Made by a program: the position numbers and the translations under genes
Notes under the pieces: generated by a model
Seen by the model: the letters and a program-made list of their open reading frames with translations, nothing else
Database searches by the model: none
Told to the model about the DNA's origin: nothing
In this document: positions 48,426 to 57,580 of the stretch, in pieces
Layout: each line of letters begins with the position of its first letter
Position numbering within the stretch: position 1 is the first letter of the stretch
Origin: Vavraia culicis subsp. floridensis
Taxonomy: Eukaryota; Microsporidia; Pleistophoridae
Direction of reading: 5' to 3'
NCBI RefSeq assembly: GCF_000192795.1
Contig: NW_007360609.1
Location: 105,592 to 169,591, forward strand
Length of the DNA stretch: 64,000 bases

Positions 48426-50021
48426 TTATTGAGAGCTTGGCAGAATATCATCGATGCTTAGAACAAAACTGGCAGTTTCAAGGGCTAACCCAAAGTAACT
48501 CTTAGCCACTTTCACAGGCATAACGATGTTCCTTTCGATCATGTTTTCTACGCTGCCTGATACGCAATCAATACCGTTATTGTCCGCTACCTGTCCAATC
48601 TTGTAGAAATTTAGACCAGCGTTCTTGCAGAGAAAGTATGGAACGATCACAAACGCGTTCATGATCCGCTTCTGTATTTCATTCTCGTGCAGCCGCGAGA
48701 TGTTCATCTCCACGTTCCCCCCGCCAGGTACTATAAATGGCTCATCTTTGAGGCATCTTGCTACACATATAGCATCATTGAGGCTACGCTCCGTCTCGTC
48801 GAGAAGGATGTTGTCGCTTGCCCGAACGATGAGAGACCCGACTTTCTTCTCGGCTTTGCGCCTATTCTCAGTGGCGCCGCTCGCTATTTTTTCGTTCTCG
48901 TCTTTCTTTACTTCGCTTCTTTTACCCTCAACCACAGCAGTTTCCATCTTTTCGCCCGTATTTGTCCTGTTCTCTCTGTCACGTTCCTTTTCCACCTTTG
49001 CTTCCGGCTCATTCAGCAGAATGATGTCCTCGTAAAAGCCTACGTTCATGTCATACGTGATGATATTGTTCGTTGAGCTCGTCTTCATCTCAAACACACG
49101 ACTTATCTCCTCGATCTCTTCTCGCTCCAGCACAAAAAACTTTATTTTCAATTTATTGAGGAAGTACTCTGCCAAATCGCTTACGCTCTCCTTAAGAATA
49201 CTCTTTTGCACAAAGGCTACTTCAACTCTATTTACCTTCAGTTTCTTCACCAGATTAAACACGTACTCCCTTTCCTCCTTAATTATTTCCTCTATCTTTT
49301 CTTCAATTTCGATCTTTGAATCAATGTTCGGCTTGGGTGCACTCAGGTTGTACTGCAGTAGCGCAATTCGGTACTTCTTTTGCAGTGCGGTACTAACCTG
49401 TCCTATCGCGTACTCATCGGCAATTTCGCTGTTCTTTTCATCGCTCTTTATTTTCACACAGTACCCGTCAACCACCACACAATTCTCAATCTCATCGCCC
49501 AATTTTTTCACGACCTTCAGCTTTTCATACTCAGTCGCCTTCAAAGCCAAGGGCACAAGCTCATCCATCGCAGCACTCACAACCTTGGAGCTGAGCGATG
49601 TCCGCACTGCACTGCTAAAGTCCTCAACACGTATTTTACTGCGCTCAAAATATCCCATCACAATCTCCTTCACCCTCCTCAACTCTCTTATAATAGCACT
49701 GGCGTGCACATTCTCATCCATCAACTCCTTCGCATTCTCTACAATCTGTGCGGTCAGGATCACCACGCTGGTGGTGCCATCACCGGCCATTTTATCCTGC
49801 GTCATTGACACGTTGTTTAATATTTTGGTGATCGGATGGTATGAGGACAAATTTTTGAGGATTGTGGAGCCGTCGTTAGTCACTAAAATCTTGTTGGACG
49901 GGGTGATGAGGAGTTTGTCGAGACCGAAAGGACCGATTGATGATGAAAGGGTCGATTTGAGGGATGTACAACAATCGATATTACTTTCGTAAATTTTTTT
50001 GGATCGATCTGATGTTTTCAT
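48426..50021 (-). CDS. CCT4: TCP-1 chaperonin (CCT) delta subunit
   Basis: CCT is the cytosolic double-ring chaperonin that folds actin and tubulin; CCT4 is one of eight subunits. The 531-residue product carries the group II chaperonin blocks: SSIGPFGLDKLL, VTNDGSTILKNL, the ATP-site DKMAGDGTTSVVIL, RTSLSSKVVS, and near the end DETERSLNDAICVARCL and VPGGGNVEMNISR. SYHPITKILNNVS next to the ATP site and T-S-L-x-S-K-V-V-S favour delta over the other subunits. An unusual Lys/Glu-rich insertion (VEKERDRENRTNTGEKME) lies in the apical/intermediate region. GACCCCACGT precedes the chosen ATG at 50021; the frame extends 15 codons to 50066. Long plus-strand frames across it are shadows. Confidence 0.9.
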   Translation of the reverse strand: MKTSDRSKKIYESNIDCCTSLKSTLSSSIGPFGLDKLLITPSNKILVTNDGSTILKNLSSYHPITKILNNVSMTQDKMAGDGTTSVVILTAQIVENAKELMDENVHASAIIRELRRVKEIVMGYFERSKIRVEDFSSAVRTSLSSKVVSAAMDELVPLALKATEYEKLKVVKKLGDEIENCVVVDGYCVKIKSDEKNSEIADEYAIGQVSTALQKKYRIALLQYNLSAPKPNIDSKIEIEEKIEEIIKEEREYVFNLVKKLKVNRVEVAFVQKSILKESVSDLAEYFLNKLKIKFFVLEREEIEEISRVFEMKTSSTNNIITYDMNVGFYEDIILLNEPEAKVEKERDRENRTNTGEKMETAVVEGKRSEVKKDENEKIASGATENRRKAEKKVGSLIVRASDNILLDETERSLNDAICVARCLKDEPFIVPGGGNVEMNISRLHENEIQKRIMNAFVIVPYFLCKNAGLNFYKIGQVADNNGIDCVSGSVENMIERNIVMPVKVAKSYFGLALETASFVLSIDDILPSSQ

Positions 50022-50845
50022 ACGTGGGGTCAAAAATTTTTGCTTAAAAGGAAGGCGCACTGACACGAAAAAGATTCTAAAAATGAGCTAAATAGCACGG
50101 TATGGTGTATCAAGCGCTTGGAATAAAACAATATAAATTTTTTTGGATCTTTAACAACAAGAACAAAGGGTAAGGTTGTAGTGGTACACTGCGTATTTTA
50201 AGTACTTACCTACTTATTACTTAGCTGTGATTGCACACTAATCCTATTTTACAATTTTTTTCATCAATTGTTATATGTTCAAAGGACTGATTCAACTGAT
50301 CTAAATTTCACCGCGCAACCTTCACTCTTTTGAAGGGTCCTTGCATCGGTATTTGGGTGTGAATTGCTTATTGTGGTATTTTCTGATCAATATTTGTACG
50401 AAGTACGGTCAGTCCTCGAAGTGTTTATTCCACGTCACCTTGGTTGAAACGGCCTTTAAACCTTGCACAGATGTTTTTGATCGAATAAAACAGCACATAA
50501 TTGTTATGCTCTGTAAAGTAAAAATTCGTTCAATTGCTGGTAATCAAACTGTTTTATCATTTAACACCTCAGCACTAATTTTATGAATATCCACCTATCT
50601 AAGTACAATATTGTTCCATTTTGCATCACGTATCACGCGATTATTTTTAGTAATTACGCATATTTCTATTTATTGCAACAATACGTGGTATGACAGAATT
50701 ATACTTTAATTGTATTGAGCTTGCTGATATAGCGCTGTGCATTTTTTATTCCAAAATCATGTTTATTCATTTCAACACCATCTCTACACGCCTTTTCGAC
50801 TTTGCCACTCTTCAGCGGTTTTTTTCGTTATAAAATTTTGTCCCT
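50022..50845. other. Intergenic, nothing recognised
   Basis: AT-rich; an 81-codon plus-strand frame (50341-50586) has no recognisable features. Confidence 0.5.
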
Positions 50846-51859
50846 ATGAACAAAATATTCTTCAACGATAAACCGCTGTGTCTGTCCAAGCTCGATGAGA
50901 ATCGACTGTTAGTTTCAACAGCAGATGGGAAAATCTATGCGATTGAGCCGCCTTACACTAACAAGAAGTTAATTTTTAGCGGCCTGTCACCAATTTCGTG
51001 TGTTGAGTACGAGAACGGAAAAATTTTCTTTGGCGACTGGAACGGAAATGTGTGTAAGATGAGCGTAGATGTGAGGGAATATAGCACGGATAAAAAATAT
51101 CACGAAAATATGGGGATTAGTTCATCTACTGGTATGAGGGTTGATGCAAGTCTACCTACCAACATGGAACTGGAAGAAAGTACAGGGAAAGAAACCGCAT
51201 TTCAACATCAAGGGGATGGAACTGAAACTGATTACAGAGAAATAAAACAGATGAAGAGCATTTGCCTGGGAAATGCCATAATAAAGTGCATGAAGATTTT
51301 TAATGGTGGTATATACGTGAGCATAGACAGGAATTTGATCATTATGGATTTTGATTTGCAGATCAGGACAAAAATGAACATGAACAACAAAATACTGTGT
51401 CTTGCCATAATGAATGATCAACTATACATGGGCATGTCTGTTCCATCAATTCAACGATTCGATAATGGAACAATTAATGAAATAGCAACGCACCACCAAT
51501 CATCCATTTTATGTATTTCTACGGACGAAAATGGCGATATCATGACATCCTCGGCTGATAAGACATTGATGGTAAAAAACAGAACTCTATACACGGGCAC
51601 AGAATGGATACGTGTATGCTTAGGTTCGTATTTTACGGATGGGAATTTGGTAAAAAAAAGAACAGGTAGCACAATTACCACGCTGTTTGTGCATGGTGGA
51701 TACGTTGTGGGTCTGCAGGAGAGCAAGGACCGATTGTTCAGTATAGGGTTAGACTGTTGTTTGGCCGTGGTAGAAAAGGATGAAAGTAAGAAGATGGATG
51801 TGGCGTGTGATTGGGATGAGGAAGAAGAAATTAGGAGATTGAACGAAGAGTTCGGCTAA
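50846..51859 (+). CDS. WD40/beta-propeller-like protein (337 aa)
   Basis: The chain is a series of short beta-strand units typical of a propeller: LDENRLLVSTADGKIYAI, VEYENGKIFFGDWNGNV, IKCMKIFNGGIYVSIDRNL, LAIMNDQLYMGM, ILCISTDENGDIMTSSADKT, and VGLQESKDRLFSIGLDCCL. These fit six or seven degenerate WD repeats; canonical W-D endings are mostly lost. A polar insertion of ~60 residues (about 85-145) interrupts the propeller. The last residues are acidic (DWDEEEEIRRLNEEFG). GTCCCT lies directly before the ATG at 50846. Which WD protein this is cannot be told by eye. Confidence 0.75.
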   Translation: MNKIFFNDKPLCLSKLDENRLLVSTADGKIYAIEPPYTNKKLIFSGLSPISCVEYENGKIFFGDWNGNVCKMSVDVREYSTDKKYHENMGISSSTGMRVDASLPTNMELEESTGKETAFQHQGDGTETDYREIKQMKSICLGNAIIKCMKIFNGGIYVSIDRNLIIMDFDLQIRTKMNMNNKILCLAIMNDQLYMGMSVPSIQRFDNGTINEIATHHQSSILCISTDENGDIMTSSADKTLMVKNRTLYTGTEWIRVCLGSYFTDGNLVKKRTGSTITTLFVHGGYVVGLQESKDRLFSIGLDCCLAVVEKDESKKMDVACDWDEEEEIRRLNEEFG

Positions 51860-52328
51860 AATGTTTTGCTGTAGATTCTTTATTTGGTAGAGCATCTTAC
51901 CGTTGAAGAAAACTCTGTTGGTTGCTTAGATGCATTCAAATAGCTTTTGGTACCCGCCTGCACCGTAATCAACAGAATTAAGACTTTAAATCTTACGTAC
52001 ACGGAACAAATACAGCTGTACTGAATTAAAACCTGTCATTCTAAGAACATGGGCATTTAACGATAAATAAAACGTTTTAAATAACAATACGGCTTGAAAC
52101 TGAGGAATTTGCCACGTCATTTATAAATGCTAAGCGATATCGATTCATACTGGTCCCGCGGTTTTATACAGGCACAAAAATATAATTCTGTCGTTTTTAC
52201 GGTCACCGTGTTTGTCAAAAGCTCTTATCATCGATTTATACGCAGGATGTTTCACGATATGAACCTTGTATATTGGGTAATGCTCTAATTTGCAGCTCTA
52301 TCAAACAAGCTGCTGAGCCTCTGAAGTA
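51860..52328. other. Intergenic, nothing recognised
   Basis: AT-rich spacer between two convergent genes; no gene-like frame. Confidence 0.5.
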
Positions 52329-54118
52329 TTACTGGTACCGCCTTCTCATTTCTTCTATAAACTCATCAACCATCCGATCTATCAGTAAATGCATGTCATA
52401 CCCGTTCTGCTTGGTTATTTCTGCTGCTTTTCGTACCAGTGTCTTAATGTCCGACCTTTTAACCCTAATCATAGCCTTGTGCTCCTTCACAAGATCAATT
52501 AGATCCTTAACGGTTGGTCTACGATCCGGGTCTTTAATCAAACACATGGCACAAATCTTTTGCAGCTCGTCAAATGTGTTGTTCACCATTTTCTCATCTG
52601 GGAAATGAACCGGATCCGGCCCTTTTAGGAAGTCAATCTTCTGCCAACAATTCATCCCATCCATGAAGTTCTTTTTGTATATCATCTCGTATAGAATTAC
52701 ACCGAGTGACCAGATATCACTTCTTCTGCTTGTCTTGTTGCCATACAAACTTTCTGGACTCATGTAGTTTATTGTGCCCACTTTACTTTCCTGTATCACG
52801 TTGGTCGTGTCCGTGCGGATTTCTTTGCTTATTCCAAAGTCTATGAGTTTCAGTTTATTTCCACAGATCACGAAATTGGCAGGTTTAAGATCCGCATGTA
52901 TGATTCGCTGGTCGTATATCGCATCCATGTTCATCAGCATTTGCCAAAAAATATCGAAAATATCTTCGTTTTGAGCTCTTTGTTCTTCAAAAGATGTGTC
53001 AGGTCGCTCTCACCATACTCCATCAGCAGAAGAATTGTGTAACCTTCCTCGTCTTGATTGATTGCATAATCGCACAGTTCTATCGTTTCAGCGGTACCTT
53101 TCAATTTGATCATCAGGTTTATTTCGTTTTCGTAACTTTGCAGGATTTTGCGATCTGTCACGTTTTTTATGACTTTGAGTGCAAAGAAATTGTCGCTGTA
53201 CGACACTTTATACACCTTCGAGCTGCCGCCCTTGCCAATTACACTAAGTACTTGCAGCTCCTTGCCATTCAACATCACTCTATCCATGTTTCTGCTCGTG
53301 GTCCCAAAGTCTCTTTCGATGCTTCGCCTAACACTACGAATACTGCGCACCACATCATAATTTCTGCTGCTCGGCTCTATTCCAAGCTTGGAGTCACCAA
53401 TGGAAGTGCCATCGAATCCGCATCTTTTTAACCTTCTGTTCATCATTTTATCCAACGACTCTGTTATCGATTCTGTATAATCTTCCTTTTCTATCGGGCA
53501 GTTTATTTTGTTCTCGTTTAGCGATGAGGGCGTGTGATAAATTGCGGTATCCAACGATACTTTGTTGGTAAAACATAAATTGCCTTTTGTGCTTGCGCTC
53601 ATGCCATCGTTTATTTCGTTAACAATCGGAACATTCCATCCTGTACCTTTCAGGTCACCTGACAGCAGCTCGCTACCATCGCTGTTTGCTAGGCCAGAAC
53701 ACCTATCTCCGGTCCTGTTATGTCCCTGCGCTGCCATTAAAAACCCAATAATCTCCTTCTTACCCTCAAATTCTCTCTTGCTCTCCAAAAATCGCACACT
53801 CTCCGTCACAAACTTCATTCTCTTATCCACGCCAAAAAATCTCTCCTCAAAACTCAAGTACACCGTCCAATACTCCTTGAACCGGTAGTACCCCTTCCTA
53901 AGAATGTACAACGTAGACTTTATATCGTTAATATCATCTTCTGTCTCGATAAGCAGTTGGATATAGTCCAGCCATATTTGCAGCATGTAGTGATCGGGAT
54001 CAAATGGTTTCTGTGTGGCTTTGAAGTACATGCTCAGCTTGTGGGTTACGGTCGTGTTCGTGCTGAGATGGTGTTGGAGATAGTCGTACAGGTCTCTGGA
54101 GTTGAATACGCCCTCCAT
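52329..54118 (-). CDS. MPS1: Spindle-checkpoint kinase MPS1/TTK, with a single-base frameshift
   Basis: MPS1 starts the spindle assembly checkpoint at kinetochores and helps duplicate spindle poles. The N-terminal ~110 residues look like the TPR-type domain shared with Bub1 (YMLQIWLDYIQLLIET, YWTVYLSFEERFF). After a linker the kinase domain begins with VLSVIGKGGSSKVYKVS and FALKVIK. The first frame stops at about 52934 after KELKTKIFSIFFGKC. The second frame (from 52940) carries on with RIIHADLKPANF, LIDFGISKEIRTDTTNVI, VGTINYMSPESLYG, SDIWSLGVILYEM and DRRPT to 52329. D-T-T-N-V-I and V-G-T-x-N-Y-M-S-P-E are MPS1-specific. The frames differ by one base within T-runs near 52946-52960 and the reading joins perfectly there, so a sequencing error or a real one-base change is likely. 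CATCCCCAAC precedes the ATG. Confidence 0.88.
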
Positions 54119-55648
54119 GTTGGGGATGTGAAAAAAGGAAAGTAAAAGTTTGGGAGTTGGAAGTGATGGTTGGGAGAGAAGTGCTGCGTGGTACGGCGGT
54201 AAAGGCCTTTATTCCTGGCGATGCGGCAAAAATGTACAAATGGATTAAATAAATGCGTATTAGGTGGAAGATGGTATGTGGGGAAGGGGCATATGCTGTT
54301 AGTGAATGGCGATATGAGAACAGCAGATAAAACGTATGCAAACTGATATGGTAAGTCATACAGGTGGTATAACTACAGGTATAGGCTCAAAAAATTAGGC
54401 AAACAGCTAAAAAGAATTTAGAATTGCACCGTATTGCATTTTTTCTTTTAGAAATTCGTTTATTTCATCTGCTTGGTGTAAGGATTGAAAATAACCGTCA
54501 CTCTTTCATCAATTTGCATGTACGTGCCCTACACCACGGTGCATTTATCGCTGCTTGCCACGGAATTGTCTGTTACAGAGCAAAGCACCCATCAGCAAGT
54601 TAATCATCTGTGAATGTTGGGTATGAGCAAACAAAAGTGCTAGAAGAGGTGCATTCGCACCTTTTCCGATGTGAACAGCAGTTGTTAACAAAATTTGTAG
54701 CGTGCTCAGAGTATTTTGCCATAAAATTTTAGCTTAGCATTTTTATTTCCTTTGCCAAGCACAGCCCAGATCATAAGCATTCAAGAAGGTAGCAGTTTCA
54801 GCAGCAGCGCGTGTGACAATAAATAAAAGATTTTCAGAGAAAGGAAATCATAGCTCTTCACCATTTAAATCAGAACATTTGATGAATCATAGCATGTTAC
54901 AACCTGTAAAAATCTGAGATGAGCATTGCAGCTGGGTGCTGAGCAGCGATACGGTAAAGTAAAATTCAGTAAATAGCTTTTTTATTTGCAACATTTTTTT
55001 TAAATCATCAGCACGTCCTTCTTTACGCAAATATTCCTCGTTTAATTTTTCTTTCTGCCCCAGCATCGGTAGTAAAAATAATAAAATCTGTTCTGAACCG
55101 CTGAAGGTGTCTACCATAGGTTAACGAATAGCAGGAACGCAATTTACGAATAGCGAGTAAATTTGTCAATTAAAACGTTTGCAACTTTTTGAGGTGGCGT
55201 GCACGTGTCGCTACCGTAGTGTCATTTATTTCTAAAAACAGTTTATTCGCTACAAAACGTACAAAATTTCCAAAAGTACGTTTCTAGTTCAGATGTTTTG
55301 ACGGTACGACAGAAACATTTGTTCCGTATCACCAGTCTGCGCTATATGCAACATCATGGCCGTGCTGACAGGCTTCTATGCTGGCTTACTGTGAGAGTCC
55401 AACCTCTAATGCTGTCCCTTGTCGATACATTCTCGGTCAGGCAATCGTACGTAGGGTCTTCGGTTCAAAGCTCTGTGCTGTTTATTATTTGATACATGTG
55501 ATGAGTCCTGCACACAGAAGCGTGTTAACTCACTTAAATTGAATCAGTGCTGTTCATTATCAAGTCATTTTTCCAAAAATATTTTTATTTGTCATCTCGC
55601 ATATTTCACCGAATTTCTTTTTTTGTGCCGATTTTTCTGACCCGTCAT
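54119..55648. other. Long intergenic region with one possible small ORF
   Basis: Besides the 76-codon ORF at 54887, nothing recognisable. Codons in frame upstream of the SUA5 start (55547-55648) look like leader. Confidence 0.5.
54887..55117 (-). CDS. Possible small protein (76 aa)
   Basis: The ORF encodes a hydrophobic start (GSEQILLFLLPMLG), a charged helix with good heptad spacing (KEKLNEEYLRKEGRADDLKKM) and a second hydrophobic stretch. It looks more protein-like than neighbouring frames but has no CCC motif and no recognisable family. Confidence 0.3.
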   Translation of the reverse strand: MVDTFSGSEQILLFLLPMLGQKEKLNEEYLRKEGRADDLKKMLQIKKLFTEFYFTVSLLSTQLQCSSQIFTGCNML

Positions 55649-56719
55649 ATGTTCACGGTGATAAAAAGACTGGAGGATCTTACACCCGACCAGCTCATCG
55701 CATATATCGATAAATATCCGATCGCGATACCCACTGAGACTGTGTACGGTCTTGCAAGCAAAATATCAAACGTTTCTACTCTAGCGAGTGTATACACCAT
55801 AAAAAATAGACCAGCAGATAATCCTTTGATCGTGCATGTCAGCAGTCTGTCCATGCTTAAATCACTTGTTGTGGAAATACCGCCCGCATACCGTGCACTG
55901 ATTGATCGATACTGGCCCGGTCCGCTCACTCTCCTTTTTCTTAAGAATGAACACGTGAACGACGTGGTGACGTGCGGTAGCAAATATGTGGGCATAAGAA
56001 TGCCGTCCAATGAATGTGCTCGACGTATAATCGAGATTACAGGACCGTTGGCAGCTCCTTCTGCGAATATAAGCGGTAGTATATCGCCATCCCATGCACA
56101 GCATGTCTATAAAGACTTGGCGGGCAAAATAGAATTGATTGTGGATGATGGGCCCTGCAAACACGGGTTGGAAAGCACGATATTTACGTGTTATGATGGA
56201 GGAAACGGAGCTGTGCTGAGACCGGGTGCAATCACGCAGGAAATGATAGAGACGGTTATCGGGAGAGGTGTTGCAACGGGTGGGTGTGAAATGGTACCTG
56301 GAAAGAAGTACAGGCACTATGCACCGACCGTACCGTTCTATCTTTTTGATTGTGATGACAAGATGGTTGCGTGGATGGAGAGCAGCGTGGACAGGCACGA
56401 ATGTGGCATTCTTAACGGTGAGAACTGCACAAACATGGCGTATAGCGGTAAAACGAGTAGCTTGCTTGTGCATGGTAGTGCACAATCTGGTCTGGGTGTG
56501 CTTGTCACATCGGATGCGATCAAAAAATTTGTAATTTCTCGAAATGTACGTCACATAGACCTGGGAAGAACAAAACAGGAGATAAGTAACGGATTGTACC
56601 ACGGACTAAGAATGCTTGATGGAGAATGTGCTTGTATTTGCATGGTAAGGGTGGACAGGAAGAATGAGGGAATGGCAATCATGGACCGGGTTAACCGTGC
56701 AGCCGGTCAGCTGAATTAA
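55649..56719 (+). CDS. SUA5: Threonylcarbamoyl-AMP synthase (YrdC/Sua5 family)
   Basis: SUA5 makes threonylcarbamoyl-AMP from threonine, bicarbonate and ATP, the first step of the universal t6A37 tRNA modification. The 356-residue product has the long two-domain Sua5 layout. YrdC domain: IPTETVYGLAS, KNRPADNPLIVHV, DRYWPGPLTLLF, VGIRMPSN, PLAAPSANISG and VLRPGAIT. Linker: KKYRHYAPTVPFYLF, matching the Sua5 K-H-Y-A-P motif. A C-terminal Sua5 domain follows (IDLGRTKQEISNGLYHGLR, then I-M-D-R-V-N-R-A-A). All expected substrate residues appear present. The start at 55649 is preferred because GACCCGTC precedes it; the frame extends 34 codons further upstream. Both tRNAs in this window read codons beginning with A or T; only ANN-reading tRNAs such as the tRNA-Thr here would be substrates. 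Confidence 0.92.
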   Translation: MFTVIKRLEDLTPDQLIAYIDKYPIAIPTETVYGLASKISNVSTLASVYTIKNRPADNPLIVHVSSLSMLKSLVVEIPPAYRALIDRYWPGPLTLLFLKNEHVNDVVTCGSKYVGIRMPSNECARRIIEITGPLAAPSANISGSISPSHAQHVYKDLAGKIELIVDDGPCKHGLESTIFTCYDGGNGAVLRPGAITQEMIETVIGRGVATGGCEMVPGKKYRHYAPTVPFYLFDCDDKMVAWMESSVDRHECGILNGENCTNMAYSGKTSSLLVHGSAQSGLGVLVTSDAIKKFVISRNVRHIDLGRTKQEISNGLYHGLRMLDGECACICMVRVDRKNEGMAIMDRVNRAAGQLN

Positions 56720-57580
56720 AAAATTTGGTCATTTTGTTGTTACCTTCAATAATTTGCACGTAACTCTGCAGACCTTTGATTAATTTAGAGTAGATCGTTT
56801 CTTTCCGTGCTGCATCGTCGTATTGTTCAATTCCTTTTCGTGTTATCATTCAACAACGAATCATTCCCCGTGTTTATCGGTATACCTCCTTAATTCGCTA
56901 TGAAAACTCTCGTTTTCTTCAAAATTGGTTTTAACATATATCATCGTTTCAAAGATCTTCAGCACGAAAAATGCTCGGTTAAGACCGGACACATGATCAT
57001 GGTGGGCAAGTCACGTGCTATTAACGTAAAAGTGCATCCTAACCGCCATTGATTCGGAAGAAATGATCGTTCCGTGTCAACATCTAATGAACTGCCTATC
57101 GACAACAACACTTATACAAGCGGTGTTAGAGCAGTTGATATTTTTGTTTGGTGTAATGCTGCGCGTTGACCTTCCCGTCTTTCTTCTGAAGATTCGTTTC
57201 ATTACATTTTACCGTTGAGAAGCTCTCAATGAACCTACCTGTACAGGTGCTGCTGTTCAGGGAGGATACGCTATTGAGTGTTGGCAGGGAATGGCAATTT
57301 CAGCAGGCAGAATTACAAAAGGATGCATTTACACGATGAAAAGCAGGCTGTGAACTGTGAACGCGTAAAATCGCGGTACTCTTTACCAAATCATTTTTAT
57401 TTCTCAAAGTATGTGATGGAGAAGGAAACTGCTGCATTGCTATCACAAAAACGCACAATACGTGAGGTTTGTGCTATCAAGGACGATGATGTACCAAGAC
57501 ATTGCATCGTGTTTGCATTAGAATCGGGCCTTCCGCACCGTTCATTAAAATTTACAGTGGCAATCGTAGCATTTTTAGGA
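56720..57580. other. Intergenic, weak hints only
   Basis: A plus-strand frame (ATG at 57323, about 101 codons) overlaps the 3' end of EFR3 and has no motif. On the minus strand about 56690-57010 contains open pieces in two registers after a CCCACC-ATG; considered too weak to call. Confidence 0.4.

Noticed and set aside
49048..49992. 314-codon plus-strand frame opposite CCT4
   Set aside because: Antisense shadow; product is a Ser/Phe/Leu-rich complement of a chaperonin with all expected motifs.
53562..53888. Plus-strand ORF opposite MPS1
   Set aside because: Lies wholly antisense to the N-terminal part of the kinase gene and has no features.
55862..56602. 246-codon minus-strand frame opposite SUA5
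   Set aside because: Antisense to an intact SUA5 with all motifs; starts at a position without start signal.
56690..57010. Broken small gene on the minus strand overlapping the SUA5 end
   Set aside because: A CCCACC-ATG is followed by only 13 codons before a stop, and the later open pieces (including MITRKGIEQYDDAARKE) need two register changes. Too weak to list.
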